The notes: generated by a model not told the origin, from the letters alone. A stretch of 38,782 nt of DNA from RGIG2000 sp045612665 (GCA_045612665.1 JAZKZO010000023.1:1-38782), one strand, 5' to 3'. Counted from the stretch's first letter, positions 8,301-17,031 are shown. Made by a program: numbers and translations.

Positions 8301-9733
8301 GTGTCTATAACTTCTCCGTCCTTTAGAATAACAGCACCGATTTCAGTAATTTTGTCGTTCTTTTGAGAAAGACCTGTTGTTTCTATGTCGAAAACGCAGT
8401 ATTCACCGTCAAAGGTTTCATATTTATCGCCGTATATCGGAAGCGAGGTATCGTTTACAAAATACGCTTCCATTCCGTAAATAATATTCATCCCTGCCTT
8501 TTCGGCAGCAACCATAACAGGTGGGAAGCCTTGAACGTTTCCGTGGTCAGTAATTGCAACCGCCTTGTGTCCCCAAGCCTTTGCAACCTTTACAATCGTT
8601 TCAGGGTCAATTGTGGCGTCCATTTGGGACATTGAGGTATGTAAATGAAGCTCAACGCGCTTTTCAGGTGCGTTATCGGTTCTTTTTACAACCTTTATCT
8701 TGCTTATATCTACATATTCGGCAAAAAGCTCACCGTCAAAATTATCTATTTTAATATTGCCCTTAATCGCATATCCGTTTCCTACACTAAAAAGGGATTT
8801 TACCATTTCCTTTTCATCAGCATCAACTACTTTTTTGATATAAATTGATGACAAATTATCGGTAATTCCAAAGCTTAAAGCAAAGCTTTTACCTCTTTTT
8901 ATCGGTTTTTCGGTTACCTCAAAAATTTCACCAACAAAAACGACCGAGTGCATATCGCTTCTTAAATTAGCAATAGGAACAATATTTTCAATGTCAAATT
9001 CAGCGCCCATTACATACTCGGGAGCTGAAATATCAAAGGATAAAGCGCCACAGTTAACAATATTATCCTTTATTTCGGCCGTGGCAACGCCCGAGTTAAA
9101 GGACATAGACTTTTTGAATTTAGCGCGCATTTCCTTTTCCTCGGCTTCCTTTTGCGCACTATCCTTTTTATTAACTTGTCCTTTATTACTGCTTTCTTGA
9201 AGAGCCTTTTTAAGCTGTGCCATCATATCGTTTTGGAAGCTCATCTCCGACCTTTCATAGTCCTCTCTTTGTGAGATAACAACCTTCAATTTAAGAAGAT
9301 ATTGGTCAAAAATAATCTTCTCTATGATTTCATTGGCTTTTCCGTGTCCTAAAAAGTTAATTCCGCCTTGAATAAACGGAATCTTTATTTCTATAACATC
9401 TCCGTCTCTTGTAGCGGTATAATCTCCAAAAAAGCCTCTTGTAATAGCTCCGCAAATATAGCTTTCCTCGATTATATCATCCATACAATCGATAGAAAAA
9501 AGCTCCTTTGGATATTTTGGACATATTCTCAATTTATTGAGGCTATATGCTGCTTTGATTTCCTCTTCAAGCGCCAAGAGAGTATCGGTGCGCACAAGGT
9601 CGCTAAACGACGCATCGATTTGCATTATTCGTTTTTCCTTATCTACTCTTGTAGCAATAACCTCAGCATCCGTCATAACGGAATAAAATCTGTCAGACGG
9701 GCTATATTTTGGAAATCGTTCAATTAAATTCAT
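5333..9733 (-). CDS. polC: DNA polymerase III alpha subunit, PolC type
   Basis: Replicative DNA polymerase of low-GC Gram-positives with built-in 3'-5' proofreading. Domain order: N-terminal and OB-fold regions (about 1-355), PHP domain from residue 361 (ELHLHTSMSQMDA, AITDHGNVQG), DEDDh exonuclease with DIETTG at 449, HNAKFD at 529 and HHRASDDAE at 586, then the rest of PHP, a four-cysteine zinc module (CPMC at 935 and CPHC at 960) and the polymerase active site block PDIDLNFSG at 988. The 1466 residues are typical. AAGGAA before the ATG supports the start. It is the last gene of the series uppS-cdsA-dxr-rseP-ispG-polC, nine bases after ispG, an order common in Firmicutes. Confidence 0.98.
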   Translation of the reverse strand: MNLIERFPKYSPSDRFYSVMTDAEVIATRVDKEKRIMQIDASFSDLVRTDTLLALEEEIKAAYSLNKLRICPKYPKELFSIDCMDDIIEESYICGAITRGFFGDYTATRDGDVIEIKIPFIQGGINFLGHGKANEIIEKIIFDQYLLKLKVVISQREDYERSEMSFQNDMMAQLKKALQESSNKGQVNKKDSAQKEAEEKEMRAKFKKSMSFNSGVATAEIKDNIVNCGALSFDISAPEYVMGAEFDIENIVPIANLRSDMHSVVFVGEIFEVTEKPIKRGKSFALSFGITDNLSSIYIKKVVDADEKEMVKSLFSVGNGYAIKGNIKIDNFDGELFAEYVDISKIKVVKRTDNAPEKRVELHLHTSMSQMDATIDPETIVKVAKAWGHKAVAITDHGNVQGFPPVMVAAEKAGMNIIYGMEAYFVNDTSLPIYGDKYETFDGEYCVFDIETTGLSQKNDKITEIGAVILKDGEVIDTYNSLVNPGITISEENIKITGITNEMVQNERPIEVVLPEFLNFVGDRILVAHNAKFDTGFIRRECRANNLPFNYTYLDTVGLSRFVNPDLKRHKLDVLAKHYALGDFNHHRASDDAEMLARILHCMFEKLKNDGVDDTQKLVKAIRINADPLKLDMYHQIILVKNKIGLKNLYKLISNSYLKHYRRRPRILKTELAELREGLIIGSACEAGELFQAIKDNRSESDIEEIADFYDYLEIQPLCNNMFMVANGDATVEDLKNYNRAIVALGEKLGKPVVATCDAHFLNKEDEIVRKILLSGQKFEDADRDIGLYFRTTEEMLAEFEYLGKEKAYEVVVTNTNKIADMVQYEEIRPFPKGTFTPHMDGAEEDLQNMCWDRARSMYEFEGKIPDVVANRLDKELTSIIKNGFAVLYIIAQKLVYYSESLGYLVGSRGSVGSSFVATMAGISEVNPLQPHYRCPMCRYSEFITDGSVGSGFDLETKYCPHCNTKMAQDGHDIPFETFLGFYGDKSPDIDLNFSGDVQGKVHKYTEDLFGAENVFRAGTIGGIAEKTAFGYIAKYMDEHEVSVNKAEVSRLVSKCTGIKRTTGQHPGGIVVVPKEYEIYDFCPVQHPADDANSDIVTTHFTFEYLHDTLLKLDELGHDMPTKYKAIENFTNTSVLDVPMNDPKVYELFLSTETLGGKDLLKDLKCKVGTYGLPEFGTKFVQQMLEDAKPKNFSDLLQISGLSHGTDVWLGNAKDLIDDEICTISNVIGTRDSIMTYLLYKGVEPKHAFQIMEDTRKGKAPKTFIPERIQMLKDHDVPQWYIDSCLKIKYMFPKAHAAAYVISAIRLGWYKVHMPLEFYCAYLSVAPGGFEASMVTGGKGGILKQIADLEAKGNEATQKEKEQIVALQLAFECLARNIQFLPVDLMKSDAFKFLPEDGKIRLPFSSIAGIGDNAAEKIAQIRDGGDIFSVEDFQQRSRLSNSVIKTLQDNGVFSNMAESNQISMIF

Positions 9734-9742
9734 TTTTATTCC

Positions 9743-10831
9743 TTATTTTTTATCTATCAAAGTCTTAATCTCCTCAAAGAGCGTAGAAACTATGCTGTTT
9801 TCGGGGATTTTTCTTATAATTTCTCCGTTTTTGAAAAGCACTGCTTCTCCTTTTCCGCCTGCAATGCCTATATCACATTCCTTTGCCTCTCCAGGACCGT
9901 TTACAACGCATCCCATAAGCGCGACCTTTATGGTCTTGCCCTTGGTATCAATATCCTTTATTGCTTCTTTGAAGGTCTTTGAGAGAGCTATGAGGTCAAT
10001 TTTAGTTCTTCCGCACGTTGGGCAGGACACTATTTTAATAGCGCCACCTCTATTAAATCCAAGCGAAGTAAGCAGTTCCTTACCTGCGTATATTTCCTTG
10101 ACAGGATCGGCTGTAAGAGAAACACGAATAGTATCTCCTATTCCGTCGCAAAGGAGCGATCCGATTCCAGCGGAGCTTTTAACAAGTCCGCTATAATCAT
10201 CTCCTGCCTCGGTAACGCCCAAATGAATAGGATAATTTGAGGATTTAGCAATAATTCTATTAGCTAAAATCATATTTCTTACATCAGACGATTTAACCGA
10301 TACCACTATATCGTCAAATGCGAACTTTTCAAGGAGTGAAATGTGATAAAATGCACTTTCGGCTAAAGCTTCAGGAGTTGGTGAGCCGTATTTTTGTAAA
10401 ATATGCTTTTCAAGAGAGCCACCGTTAACACCGATACGAATAGGAATTCCCTCGTATTTACAAGCATCGGCAACCTCTTTTATTTTCCATTCCTCTCCTA
10501 TATTTCCTGGATTTATTCTTATTTTATCTACTCCCATTTTTACACATTCGAGAGCGATTTTATAGTCAAAATGGATATCAGCAACAACAGGTATCGAAAT
10601 ACCTGCATTTTTTATTTCCTTAATCGCTCTTGCGCTCTCTACTGTTGGCACTGTAATTCTTACGATATCACAGCCTGCACGCTCAAGAGCCTTAATTTGA
10701 GCGATTGTGGCATTAAAATCAAGAGTATCGGTATTTGTCATAGACTGAATTAGAATATCAGAGCTACCACCGATTATCAAATCCTTGATTTTAACCTCTT
10801 TTGTGTTGCGTCTTATCTCGTTATAACTCAT
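9743..10831 (-). CDS. ispG: 4-hydroxy-3-methylbut-2-enyl diphosphate synthase
   Basis: Iron-sulfur enzyme of the penultimate MEP step: reductively opens methylerythritol cyclodiphosphate to HMBPP. TIM-barrel start (IQSMTNTDTLD, VRITVPTVE, VADIHFDYKIAL) and, near the C-terminus, the [4Fe-4S] ligands Cys270 and Cys273 (SCPTCGRTKID) and Cys308 (GCVVNGPGEAKECDIGIAGG). The 362 residues match the bacterial two-domain form rather than the longer plant type. It is nine bases downstream of rseP and nine bases upstream of polC, so it is very likely co-transcribed with them. With ispD, ispF and dxr, four of the seven pathway enzymes lie in this window. Confidence 0.97.
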   Translation of the reverse strand: MSYNEIRRNTKEVKIKDLIIGGSSDILIQSMTNTDTLDFNATIAQIKALERAGCDIVRITVPTVESARAIKEIKNAGISIPVVADIHFDYKIALECVKMGVDKIRINPGNIGEEWKIKEVADACKYEGIPIRIGVNGGSLEKHILQKYGSPTPEALAESAFYHISLLEKFAFDDIVVSVKSSDVRNMILANRIIAKSSNYPIHLGVTEAGDDYSGLVKSSAGIGSLLCDGIGDTIRVSLTADPVKEIYAGKELLTSLGFNRGGAIKIVSCPTCGRTKIDLIALSKTFKEAIKDIDTKGKTIKVALMGCVVNGPGEAKECDIGIAGGKGEAVLFKNGEIIRKIPENSIVSTLFEEIKTLIDKK

Positions 10832-10840
10832 TTTTTCCTC

Positions 10841-11869
10841 TTATTTGAAAAGATAAATAATGTCCTTTGCCGAAACTAAAAGTGCTATTAGCATCAAAAC
10901 TGCAAAGCCTGCGCCCTTTATTGCTCCCTCAATTCTTGGGGGGAGCTTCTTTTTAGTAACCATTTCTACCAAAAGCAACAGGAGCGAGCCTCCGTCAAGT
11001 GCCGGAATTGGCAAAAGGTTAAATACGCCTAAATTCATAGCTATAACAGCTATCATATAAAATAGCGAATATGGACCTGTTTTTGCAGCATCGGTTATTG
11101 CTCCTGTTACACCGATAGGTCCAGACACCTGTTCTACTCCGTATCTACCGCTAATAAGGTCAAAAAGCGACTCCCAAATCATCTTAACGGTTGATTTACA
11201 GGTGTAAAACGAATTTTTGACAACTGTAAAAAATGTTTTTTCCTCGGGTAAAACACTAAAATCTGGTGCACCGAAGACAACTCCCTGCGAACTTACCTGT
11301 GGAAATTGAACATCCTCAAAAACTATCTTTTCAGAGCCACGCTTAACAGTTACGGAAACGGGCTTATAGCCGTTTCTCATAATTTCATAGCCAAGCTCAC
11401 TTGAGGTATGAACTCTTGAGGAGTTAATTTTTATAATTTCGTCGCCTATTTGAATGCCTGCCTGCTCTGTTTTTGCTCCATCTGCAAAGTTACTTACCAC
11501 AGTAGATCCAAAAACCGAATGTGTAGACATAAGAATTGTGATAATAATTATTCCGATAATCAAATTCATAATAGCTCCAGCTATAACTATTATAAATCTT
11601 TGCCAAGCAGGCTTTTTATTAAAGGCATTTGGATTATCACTCTCCTCGTCCTCTCCTACCATGGCAACAAAGCCACCTATTGGAAAGGCTCTTAAGGAAT
11701 AGTCGATGCCGTCCTTGCCCTTTTTTGATATAATCTTTGGCCCCATTCCGATAGAAAACTCTGTCATTGCGACACCAAATTTCTTTGCGAACAAAAAGTG
11801 GCCAAGCTCGTGAATGAATATCAGAAAGCCGAAAGTAAAAATGGCTATCAGGATATACAAAACTATCAT
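10841..11869 (-). CDS. rseP: RseP/RasP-type site-2 zinc metalloprotease
   Basis: Membrane-embedded protease that cuts anti-sigma factors and other single-span proteins within the membrane. Zinc site HELGH at residues 20-24 in the first membrane segment, one PDZ domain at about 117-185 (AGIQIGDEIIKINSSRV), and the third zinc ligand in NLLPIPALDGG at 284-294; four membrane segments in all. The 342 residues are the short Firmicutes form with a single PDZ domain. It stands between dxr and ispG, its usual place. The substrate cannot be inferred because no anti-sigma factor is adjacent. Confidence 0.95.
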   Translation of the reverse strand: MIVLYILIAIFTFGFLIFIHELGHFLFAKKFGVAMTEFSIGMGPKIISKKGKDGIDYSLRAFPIGGFVAMVGEDEESDNPNAFNKKPAWQRFIIVIAGAIMNLIIGIIIITILMSTHSVFGSTVVSNFADGAKTEQAGIQIGDEIIKINSSRVHTSSELGYEIMRNGYKPVSVTVKRGSEKIVFEDVQFPQVSSQGVVFGAPDFSVLPEEKTFFTVVKNSFYTCKSTVKMIWESLFDLISGRYGVEQVSGPIGVTGAITDAAKTGPYSLFYMIAVIAMNLGVFNLLPIPALDGGSLLLLLVEMVTKKKLPPRIEGAIKGAGFAVLMLIALLVSAKDIIYLFK

Positions 11870-11896
11870 TTTTTACCTCGTTTCAATTTTGTACCA

Positions 11897-13063
11897 TTAG
11901 AAATACGAAGCAGATATATACTCTTTTGTCTTAATTCTTGCTTCCCTGTCTGCTTCTTTTATATCATCAAGAGTCGGTTCTTTGATGTTGTTAAAATTGA
12001 AAACGACCTGGGAAACAGTATCAAAAATATCCGTGAATTTGATTTTTCCCTTTAAGAAAGCATCAACTGCCACCTCATCCGAAGCATTTAAAACGGCAGG
12101 AATTATGCCGTCCTCGCTAATTGCATGGTATGCAAGAGATAGAAGCGAAAACGTTTCCATATCAGGCTCTTCAAAGGTTAGACTTGCTAATTTAGCAAAA
12201 TCAAGTGAGCTTGCAAGTGGCTCTTGTCTTTGAGGATAAGTAATAGCATATTGAATACAGGTTCTCATATCGGGAGCGCCCATTTGAGCAATAACGCTAT
12301 TGTCAATATATTCAATTGCTGAATGCATTATACTTTGAGGATGAACAACGACCTGTACCTGCTCCGGATTTACGTCGAAAAGTCGTACCGCCTCAATAAC
12401 CTCGAAACCCTTATTCATAAGCGAAGCGCTGTCAACGGTGATTTTAGGGCCCATTTTCCACGTTGGATGTCTTAGGGCATCCTCTGCTGTTAAATTGACA
12501 AGAGCATCTCTTTTTTTGCCTCTAAAAGGTCCACCTGATGAAGTGAGAATGATTTTCTTTATCTTATTGCCATTTGCGCCTTGAAGGCATTGGAAAATAG
12601 CGCTATGCTCACTGTCAACAGGAACAAGCTGAGAATTATTCTTCTTAATCTCGTCAAAAAGAAACTTGTGCGCAACAACTATCGCTTCCTTGTTAGACAT
12701 AGCAATTCTTTTTCCGCTTTTAGCAAGGGCGATTGCAGGATAAAGACCTGCAAATCCCGAAATAGCATTAACAGCGACCTCGGCATCACACTCGCAAATA
12801 GCATCTAAAAGGCTGTTTTCACCTGAATATACGCGTGTATTAGTATCCGACAAACGAAGTTTAAGCTCTTTTGCGCTATTTTCGTTTGAAACAACGCACA
12901 TTTTAGGCTTTAAGAGTCTTGCCTGATGCTCTAACTCGTCTATATTAGAATTTGCGCTTAAAAGCTCCACCTGAGCTCCTATATTTTGAGCTACCTCTAC
13001 GCTCTGCTTTCCTACAGAACCGGTTGAGCCCAAAATAGCAATTTTTTTACTCATAATTTCCAT
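11897..13063 (-). CDS. dxr: 1-deoxy-D-xylulose 5-phosphate reductoisomerase
   Basis: First committed MEP enzyme: rearranges and reduces deoxyxylulose phosphate with NADPH. Rossmann start KKIAILGSTGSVGKQS, the MSNKEAIV block, metal and substrate segment PVDSEHSAIFQCL, and TSSGGPFRG are clear; 388 residues is normal. Two starts are possible, ATG at 13063 and ATG at 13054; the second gives the usual N-terminus (MSKKIAIL) and has GGA five bases upstream, while the first sits two bases after the cdsA stop. Position within the uppS-cdsA-dxr-rseP-ispG-polC series is typical for Clostridia. Confidence 0.97.
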   Translation of the reverse strand: MEIMSKKIAILGSTGSVGKQSVEVAQNIGAQVELLSANSNIDELEHQARLLKPKMCVVSNENSAKELKLRLSDTNTRVYSGENSLLDAICECDAEVAVNAISGFAGLYPAIALAKSGKRIAMSNKEAIVVAHKFLFDEIKKNNSQLVPVDSEHSAIFQCLQGANGNKIKKIILTSSGGPFRGKKRDALVNLTAEDALRHPTWKMGPKITVDSASLMNKGFEVIEAVRLFDVNPEQVQVVVHPQSIMHSAIEYIDNSVIAQMGAPDMRTCIQYAITYPQRQEPLASSLDFAKLASLTFEEPDMETFSLLSLAYHAISEDGIIPAVLNASDEVAVDAFLKGKIKFTDIFDTVSQVVFNFNNIKEPTLDDIKEADREARIKTKEYISASYF

Positions 13064-13065
13064 AA

Positions 13066-13893
13066 TTAAAACAATCCAGCAACAGCAAATACTACAAAAG
13101 TAACAGGAGCAACAAGCATTACGCTATCAAAACGGTCTATAACTCCACCGTGTCCGGGGAAAAGTCTTCCGTAATCCTTGATATCGTACTGTCTTTTGAT
13201 AGCCGATGCAACAAGGTCGCCGATTTGAGAAATGATTGATGCAAAAAATCCCAAAATTATAAGTGTAACATATGAAAGATGCACCTTATCGCCCCAGAAT
13301 TTGTTTACAATAAAGCAATAAAGAGCAAATGCGCCTACTGTAAATACAATTCCGCCAATTGAGCCCTCGATTGTCTTTTTAGGGCTGATATCAGGAATAA
13401 GCTTATGCTTTCCAAAAAATCTTCCTGTAAAATATGCAAAGGTATCACATACCCAAGCACCAAGAAATACGAGAAGATAAATGTACTTTCCTGCCGACAT
13501 ATATCTTACGCACAAAATTGATGAAAAGCATCCTACAACGTACACAAAAAGTGCATATAATGTTGTTATATCGGATATTTTTTCTTTATTTTTACCGAAC
13601 ATAACATATGCAAGGCTATAAATGAGCATAAAAAATATGGAAATCATAGCAAGCATAAAGAAATGAGATTGATGTAACAAGAAAAATCTTGACATAGGGA
13701 TAAGAGCCGCCAAGATATACATTGGAATTGTCAAAGCCCATTTTTTATGTTGTCCTACACACTTTGCCATTTCATATACGCCAATCACTGAAAGAGCCGA
13801 AATAGCTATTGGGAACACAATATAGTCTGAAAAGATGCAAATAGGCACGAAAATCGCTATTGCAACTATTGCAGTTATAATTCTTTTTAACAT
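13066..13893 (-). CDS. cdsA: Phosphatidate cytidylyltransferase
   Basis: Integral membrane enzyme that makes CDP-diacylglycerol from phosphatidic acid and CTP, the branch point for membrane phospholipids. Many hydrophobic segments across 275 residues and the family signature near the C-terminus (SAIKRQYDIKDYGRLF, then PGHGGVIDRFDS). AGGAGA five bases before the ATG supports the start. Nine bases downstream of uppS and two bases before dxr, so translation and transcription are probably linked. Confidence 0.96.
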   Translation of the reverse strand: MLKRIITAIVAIAIFVPICIFSDYIVFPIAISALSVIGVYEMAKCVGQHKKWALTIPMYILAALIPMSRFFLLHQSHFFMLAMISIFFMLIYSLAYVMFGKNKEKISDITTLYALFVYVVGCFSSILCVRYMSAGKYIYLLVFLGAWVCDTFAYFTGRFFGKHKLIPDISPKKTIEGSIGGIVFTVGAFALYCFIVNKFWGDKVHLSYVTLIILGFFASIISQIGDLVASAIKRQYDIKDYGRLFPGHGGVIDRFDSVMLVAPVTFVVFAVAGLF

Positions 13894-13902
13894 AAAGTCT
13901 CC

Positions 13903-14610
13903 TTATATTCCACCGAAGTTTCTTTTTCTCTTATAAAAGCTTTTTACTGCCTTGTGAAGCTCCTTTTCATCGAAGTCAGGCCACAAAACATCTGTAAAAT
14001 AAAATTCAGAATATGCACATTGCCACAAAAGGAAGTTCGATATTCTACACTCGTTTGCCGTTCTTACGATAAGATCGGGATCTTTTGAGGATCTAGTATA
14101 AAGATGAGATGAGATATCTTCCTCGGTAACGGTTGTTTTGCCAAGAGATGCAAGCTCGTTAAATGCATTTACAAGCTCGGCGCGTCCACCGTAATTGAAT
14201 GCGATATTCAAGGTATATTCTCTACCCTCGGACTCTCTTTCGAGCTTTTCCATTCTTGTACGAAGATCCTCGCTTAAAACGGATTTATCGCCTAAAAAGA
14301 CATATCTTGTTCCCTTTTCGTCCTCGGCACGATCAATATAACTGCTCAAAAGCTCCATTATAGCATCAATTTCTTCCTTTGGACGTTTCCAATTTTCCGT
14401 AGAAAATGCATATACAGTAACTGTTTTGATGCCGATTTTAGAGCATTCTCTTACTATTTTCTCAAAAGCAATAGCACCTTGTCTATGCCCCATTTTTCTC
14501 GGTAAAGCGCGGGCCTTAGCCCATCTACCGTTTCCATCCATTATGAAAGCAATATGAGAAAGTGATTCATCTACAAAGAGCTCTTCTTTTTTCTTGTTTT
14601 TAAAAAGCAT
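13903..14610 (-). CDS. uppS: Isoprenyl (undecaprenyl) diphosphate synthase
   Basis: Cis-prenyltransferase that builds undecaprenyl diphosphate, the lipid carrier for peptidoglycan. Visible: catalytic HIAFIMDGNGRWAK with Asp25, GHRQGA, VYAFSTENWKRP, FNYGGRAELVNA, and the substrate-binding DLIVRTANECRISNFLLWQ. The last block deviates slightly from the common RTSGEQRLSNF, having Ala-Asn before the Glu. The 235 residues are standard. GGTGAT before the ATG acts as ribosome binding site. A hairpin (14630-14655) separates it from frr, so it may be only partly co-transcribed with pyrH-frr. Confidence 0.95.
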   Translation of the reverse strand: MLFKNKKKEELFVDESLSHIAFIMDGNGRWAKARALPRKMGHRQGAIAFEKIVRECSKIGIKTVTVYAFSTENWKRPKEEIDAIMELLSSYIDRAEDEKGTRYVFLGDKSVLSEDLRTRMEKLERESEGREYTLNIAFNYGGRAELVNAFNELASLGKTTVTEEDISSHLYTRSSKDPDLIVRTANECRISNFLLWQCAYSEFYFTDVLWPDFDEKELHKAVKSFYKRKRNFGGI

Positions 14611-14629
14611 ATTATCACCATAGCGAATA

Positions 14630-14655
14630 AAAGACCACGGAAAGTGGTCTTTTTT
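14630..14655. terminator. Hairpin between frr and uppS
   Basis: GACCAC (14633-14638), five-base loop, GTGGTC (14644-14649), extended by A/T pairs. On the minus strand, the coding strand here, only TTTTATT follows; on the plus strand six T follow. It may be a leaky terminator or attenuating site for uppS, and a better terminator for antisense transcripts. Confidence 0.6.
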
Positions 14656-14658
14656 CGA

Positions 14659-15213
14659 TTATATTTCCATAATTTCTTTTTCTTTAGCAGCGGTAATTAT
14701 ATCAATTTCCTTGATGTACTTATCTGTAAGGTCTTGAACAGACTTTTCAGAAGCCTTTTGTTCATCCTCAGTCATTTCGCCGTTCTTCTTCATATCCTTA
14801 GCTGCGTCGATAGCATCACGACGGATATTTCTAATTGCAACCTTTGCATCCTCGCCAAGCTTAGAAACCTGCTTTTTGAGTTCTTTTCTACGGTCCTCAG
14901 TAAGCTGTGGGAAAGAAAGTCTTACAACTTTACCGTCGTTTGCAGGTGTAATTCCAATATCGGAAGCCAAAATAGCCTTTTCAATGCCTTTAAGAGTTGA
15001 TGAATCCCAAGGCTGAATTACGATAGTTCTTGCATCAGGGCAAGAAACTGAACCGATTTGGTTAACGGGTGTAGGTGTTCCGTAATAGTCAACCGTTACT
15101 CTTGAAAGGATATTAGGATTTGCTCTTCCTGCACGAACTGTATCAAGCTCGTTCTTATAAGCCTCTATGGACTTTTGCATTTTTGCTTCAAACTGTTTAG
15201 TGTCGAGTTTCAT
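14659..15213 (-). CDS. frr: Ribosome recycling factor
   Basis: Splits post-termination ribosomes together with EF-G. The 184 residues match the family; recognisable blocks are LDTVRAGRANPNIL near the N-terminus, YYGTPTPVNQIGSVS, the hinge and domain II block ANDGKVVRLSFPQLTEDRR, and the long C-terminal helix (KYIKEIDIITAAKEKEIMEI). It begins two bases after the pyrH stop codon, the standard pyrH-frr pair. Transcription is expected from the promoter in front of pyrH. Confidence 0.97.
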   Translation of the reverse strand: MKLDTKQFEAKMQKSIEAYKNELDTVRAGRANPNILSRVTVDYYGTPTPVNQIGSVSCPDARTIVIQPWDSSTLKGIEKAILASDIGITPANDGKVVRLSFPQLTEDRRKELKKQVSKLGEDAKVAIRNIRRDAIDAAKDMKKNGEMTEDEQKASEKSVQDLTDKYIKEIDIITAAKEKEIMEI

Positions 15214-15215
15214 AA

Positions 15216-15935
15216 TTATTCTCCTTTTACTACGGTGCCCATTTTTGCACCCATTATTACATTGTAGATATTTTCGGATTTATCAAGGCCGAAAACATGA
15301 ATTGGAAGATTGTTTTCCATTGCAAATGAGGTTGCGGTTGAATCCATGGCTGCAAGACCTCTTGCAAGAATCTCCTTATAAGTAATTTCTGAAATTTTTT
15401 GAGCATTTGGATCTTTTCTTGGATCAGCTGTATAAATAGCATCAATATTTTTAGCCATAAGAACTATATCAGCGCCGATTTCTTTCGCTCTAACAACGGC
15501 TGCAGTATCAGTCGATACACAAGGAATTCCAAGTCCTGCACCGAAAATAACAACCTTTCCGGAATTCAAAGCGTCAAGTGCCCTGTCTCTTACAAACGGT
15601 TCGGCAAAAGCCTTCATTTCAACGGCAGTCATAACAACTGCGTCAACACCGCATCTAATGAGAGTTTCTTGAACGGCAACAGCGTTTATACAGGTGGCAA
15701 TCATTCCCATATGGTCAGCCTTAACTCTGTCCATAGCTCCACCGCTTCTTCCTCGCCAAATATTACCTGCGCCAACGATGATACCTATTTGAACGCCCTC
15801 GTTTACGCATTTTTTGATAACCGAAGCAATTTCCTCGATGTAATTAAAGTTTAAAATTCCGTCCTTGCCGGCAGAAATAGCCTCTCCTGAGAGCTTAAGC
15901 AAGACTCTTTTATAAATTGGCTTTTCGTTTTTCAC
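15216..15935 (-). CDS. pyrH: UMP kinase
   Basis: Phosphorylates UMP to UDP; the bacterial hexameric enzyme of the amino-acid kinase fold. Blocks: RVLLKLSGEAIS at the N-terminus, GIIVGAGNIWRGR, DHMGMIATCINAVA, FGAGLGIPCVSTDTAA and MAKNIDAIYTADPRKDP. The 239 residues are typical. The start is GTG at 15935 with AGGAG seven bases upstream. It follows tsf as in many bacteria, but a terminator and a separate promoter lie between them, so it starts its own unit with frr. Confidence 0.97.
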   Translation of the reverse strand: MKNEKPIYKRVLLKLSGEAISAGKDGILNFNYIEEIASVIKKCVNEGVQIGIIVGAGNIWRGRSGGAMDRVKADHMGMIATCINAVAVQETLIRCGVDAVVMTAVEMKAFAEPFVRDRALDALNSGKVVIFGAGLGIPCVSTDTAAVVRAKEIGADIVLMAKNIDAIYTADPRKDPNAQKISEITYKEILARGLAAMDSTATSFAMENNLPIHVFGLDKSENIYNVIMGAKMGTVVKGE

Positions 15936-15971
15936 GAGCGTACTCCTATTTCATAAATACTTATTATATTA

Positions 15972-16000
15972 ATAATACTATATATTTTTGGTTTTGTAAA
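15972..16000 (-). promoter_or_regulatory. Sigma-A promoter of pyrH-frr
   Basis: On the minus strand TTTACA (15995-16000), a 17-base spacer and TATTAT (15972-15977). It lies just downstream of the tsf terminator. Confidence 0.7.
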
Positions 16001-16030
16001 TAGCAATATTGAAATTTTTTCTTATATTTA

Positions 16031-16058
16031 CAAAAAACCGACAGTTTCCTGTCGGTTT
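16031..16058 (-). terminator. Terminator of the rpsB-tsf unit
   Basis: On the minus strand ACCGACAG, GAAA tetraloop, CTGTCGGT, then a run of T; stem bases 16037-16044 and 16049-16056. Confidence 0.85.
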
Positions 16059-16068
16059 TAAGTTGTTT

Positions 16069-17001
16069 TTATTTGCCGTTAACCATCTTTTCGATTTCAG
16101 CTGCAAAGTCCTCTTCCTTCTTTTGAAGACCTTCGCCTCTTTCGAACATGCAGAAGTCAACGATTTCGATGTTTCCACCAAGCTCTTTTGCAGTAGCCTT
16201 AACATATTCGCCAACTGAAAGCTTGTCATCCTTTACGTATGGTTGTTCAACCAAGCAGCTTCTCTCATAGAACTTGCCAATCTTACCGAAAATCATCTTC
16301 TCGAGAATGTTTTCAGGCTTGTTAGCGTTCTTAGGATCATTCTTAAGCTGAGCCAAGATGATTTCCTTCTCTTCAGCCAATACATCAGCAGGAACTGAAT
16401 CTCTGTTGAGGTAAGGAACAGGCATACCTGCTACTTGAAGAGCGATATTCTTTGAGAATTCTGAGAATGCGTCTGTGTCAGCAATAGCGTCATCAGCGTT
16501 AAACTTAACGATAACACCAGTTGTGCCCTTGCCGTGGATATATGATGACAATACGCCGTCAACGATTACGAAACGACGAATATTCATGTTCTCACCGATG
16601 GTTTGAACCATTTCAATACGCTTCTCTTCAACGGTCATATCGTCGTTGTAAGCCTTTGTAAGAAGCTCTTCAACATTAGCAGGTCTATACTTAAGTATAG
16701 CCTTAAGAATTCCTTGAACGAATTCAAGGAACAAAGCGTTCTTTGCAACGAAGTCTGTTTCAGCGTTAACCTCGATCATTGCAGCGCTTCTCTTATCGTC
16801 AGCGATGAGGATATCAACAACACCCTCAGATGCGATACGTGATGCCTTCTTTGCTGCAACTGCGAGACCCTTCTCACGAAGAACCTTTACTGCTTCATCA
16901 AAATTACCGTCAGTTTCTGTAAGTGCCTTCTTGCACTCCATCATACCGCAACCGGTCTTAGTTCTAAGGTCTTGAACCATTTTTGCTGTAATAGCTGCCA
17001 T
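16069..17001 (-). CDS. tsf: Translation elongation factor Ts
   Basis: Nucleotide exchange factor for EF-Tu. The N-terminal UBA-like domain (AKMVQDLRTKTGCGMMECKKAL) and the block VAAKKASRIASEGVV are clear, followed by NAETDFVAKNALF and the dimerisation region. The 310 residues are of normal length. GGAGGA in front of the ATG supports the start. It is 30 bases downstream of rpsB, the near-universal pairing, and ends in a strong terminator. Confidence 0.97.
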   Translation of the reverse strand: MAAITAKMVQDLRTKTGCGMMECKKALTETDGNFDEAVKVLREKGLAVAAKKASRIASEGVVDILIADDKRSAAMIEVNAETDFVAKNALFLEFVQGILKAILKYRPANVEELLTKAYNDDMTVEEKRIEMVQTIGENMNIRRFVIVDGVLSSYIHGKGTTGVIVKFNADDAIADTDAFSEFSKNIALQVAGMPVPYLNRDSVPADVLAEEKEIILAQLKNDPKNANKPENILEKMIFGKIGKFYERSCLVEQPYVKDDKLSVGEYVKATAKELGGNIEIVDFCMFERGEGLQKKEEDFAAEIEKMVNGK

Positions 17002-17031
17002 TTTTATTTCCTCCGTGTTCTAAAATTTAAA

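Noticed and set aside
5795..9727. Several open frames of 70-120 codons on the plus strand opposite polC
   Set aside because: They follow no ribosome sites or promoters, have shadow-like composition and lie wholly inside a highly conserved gene.
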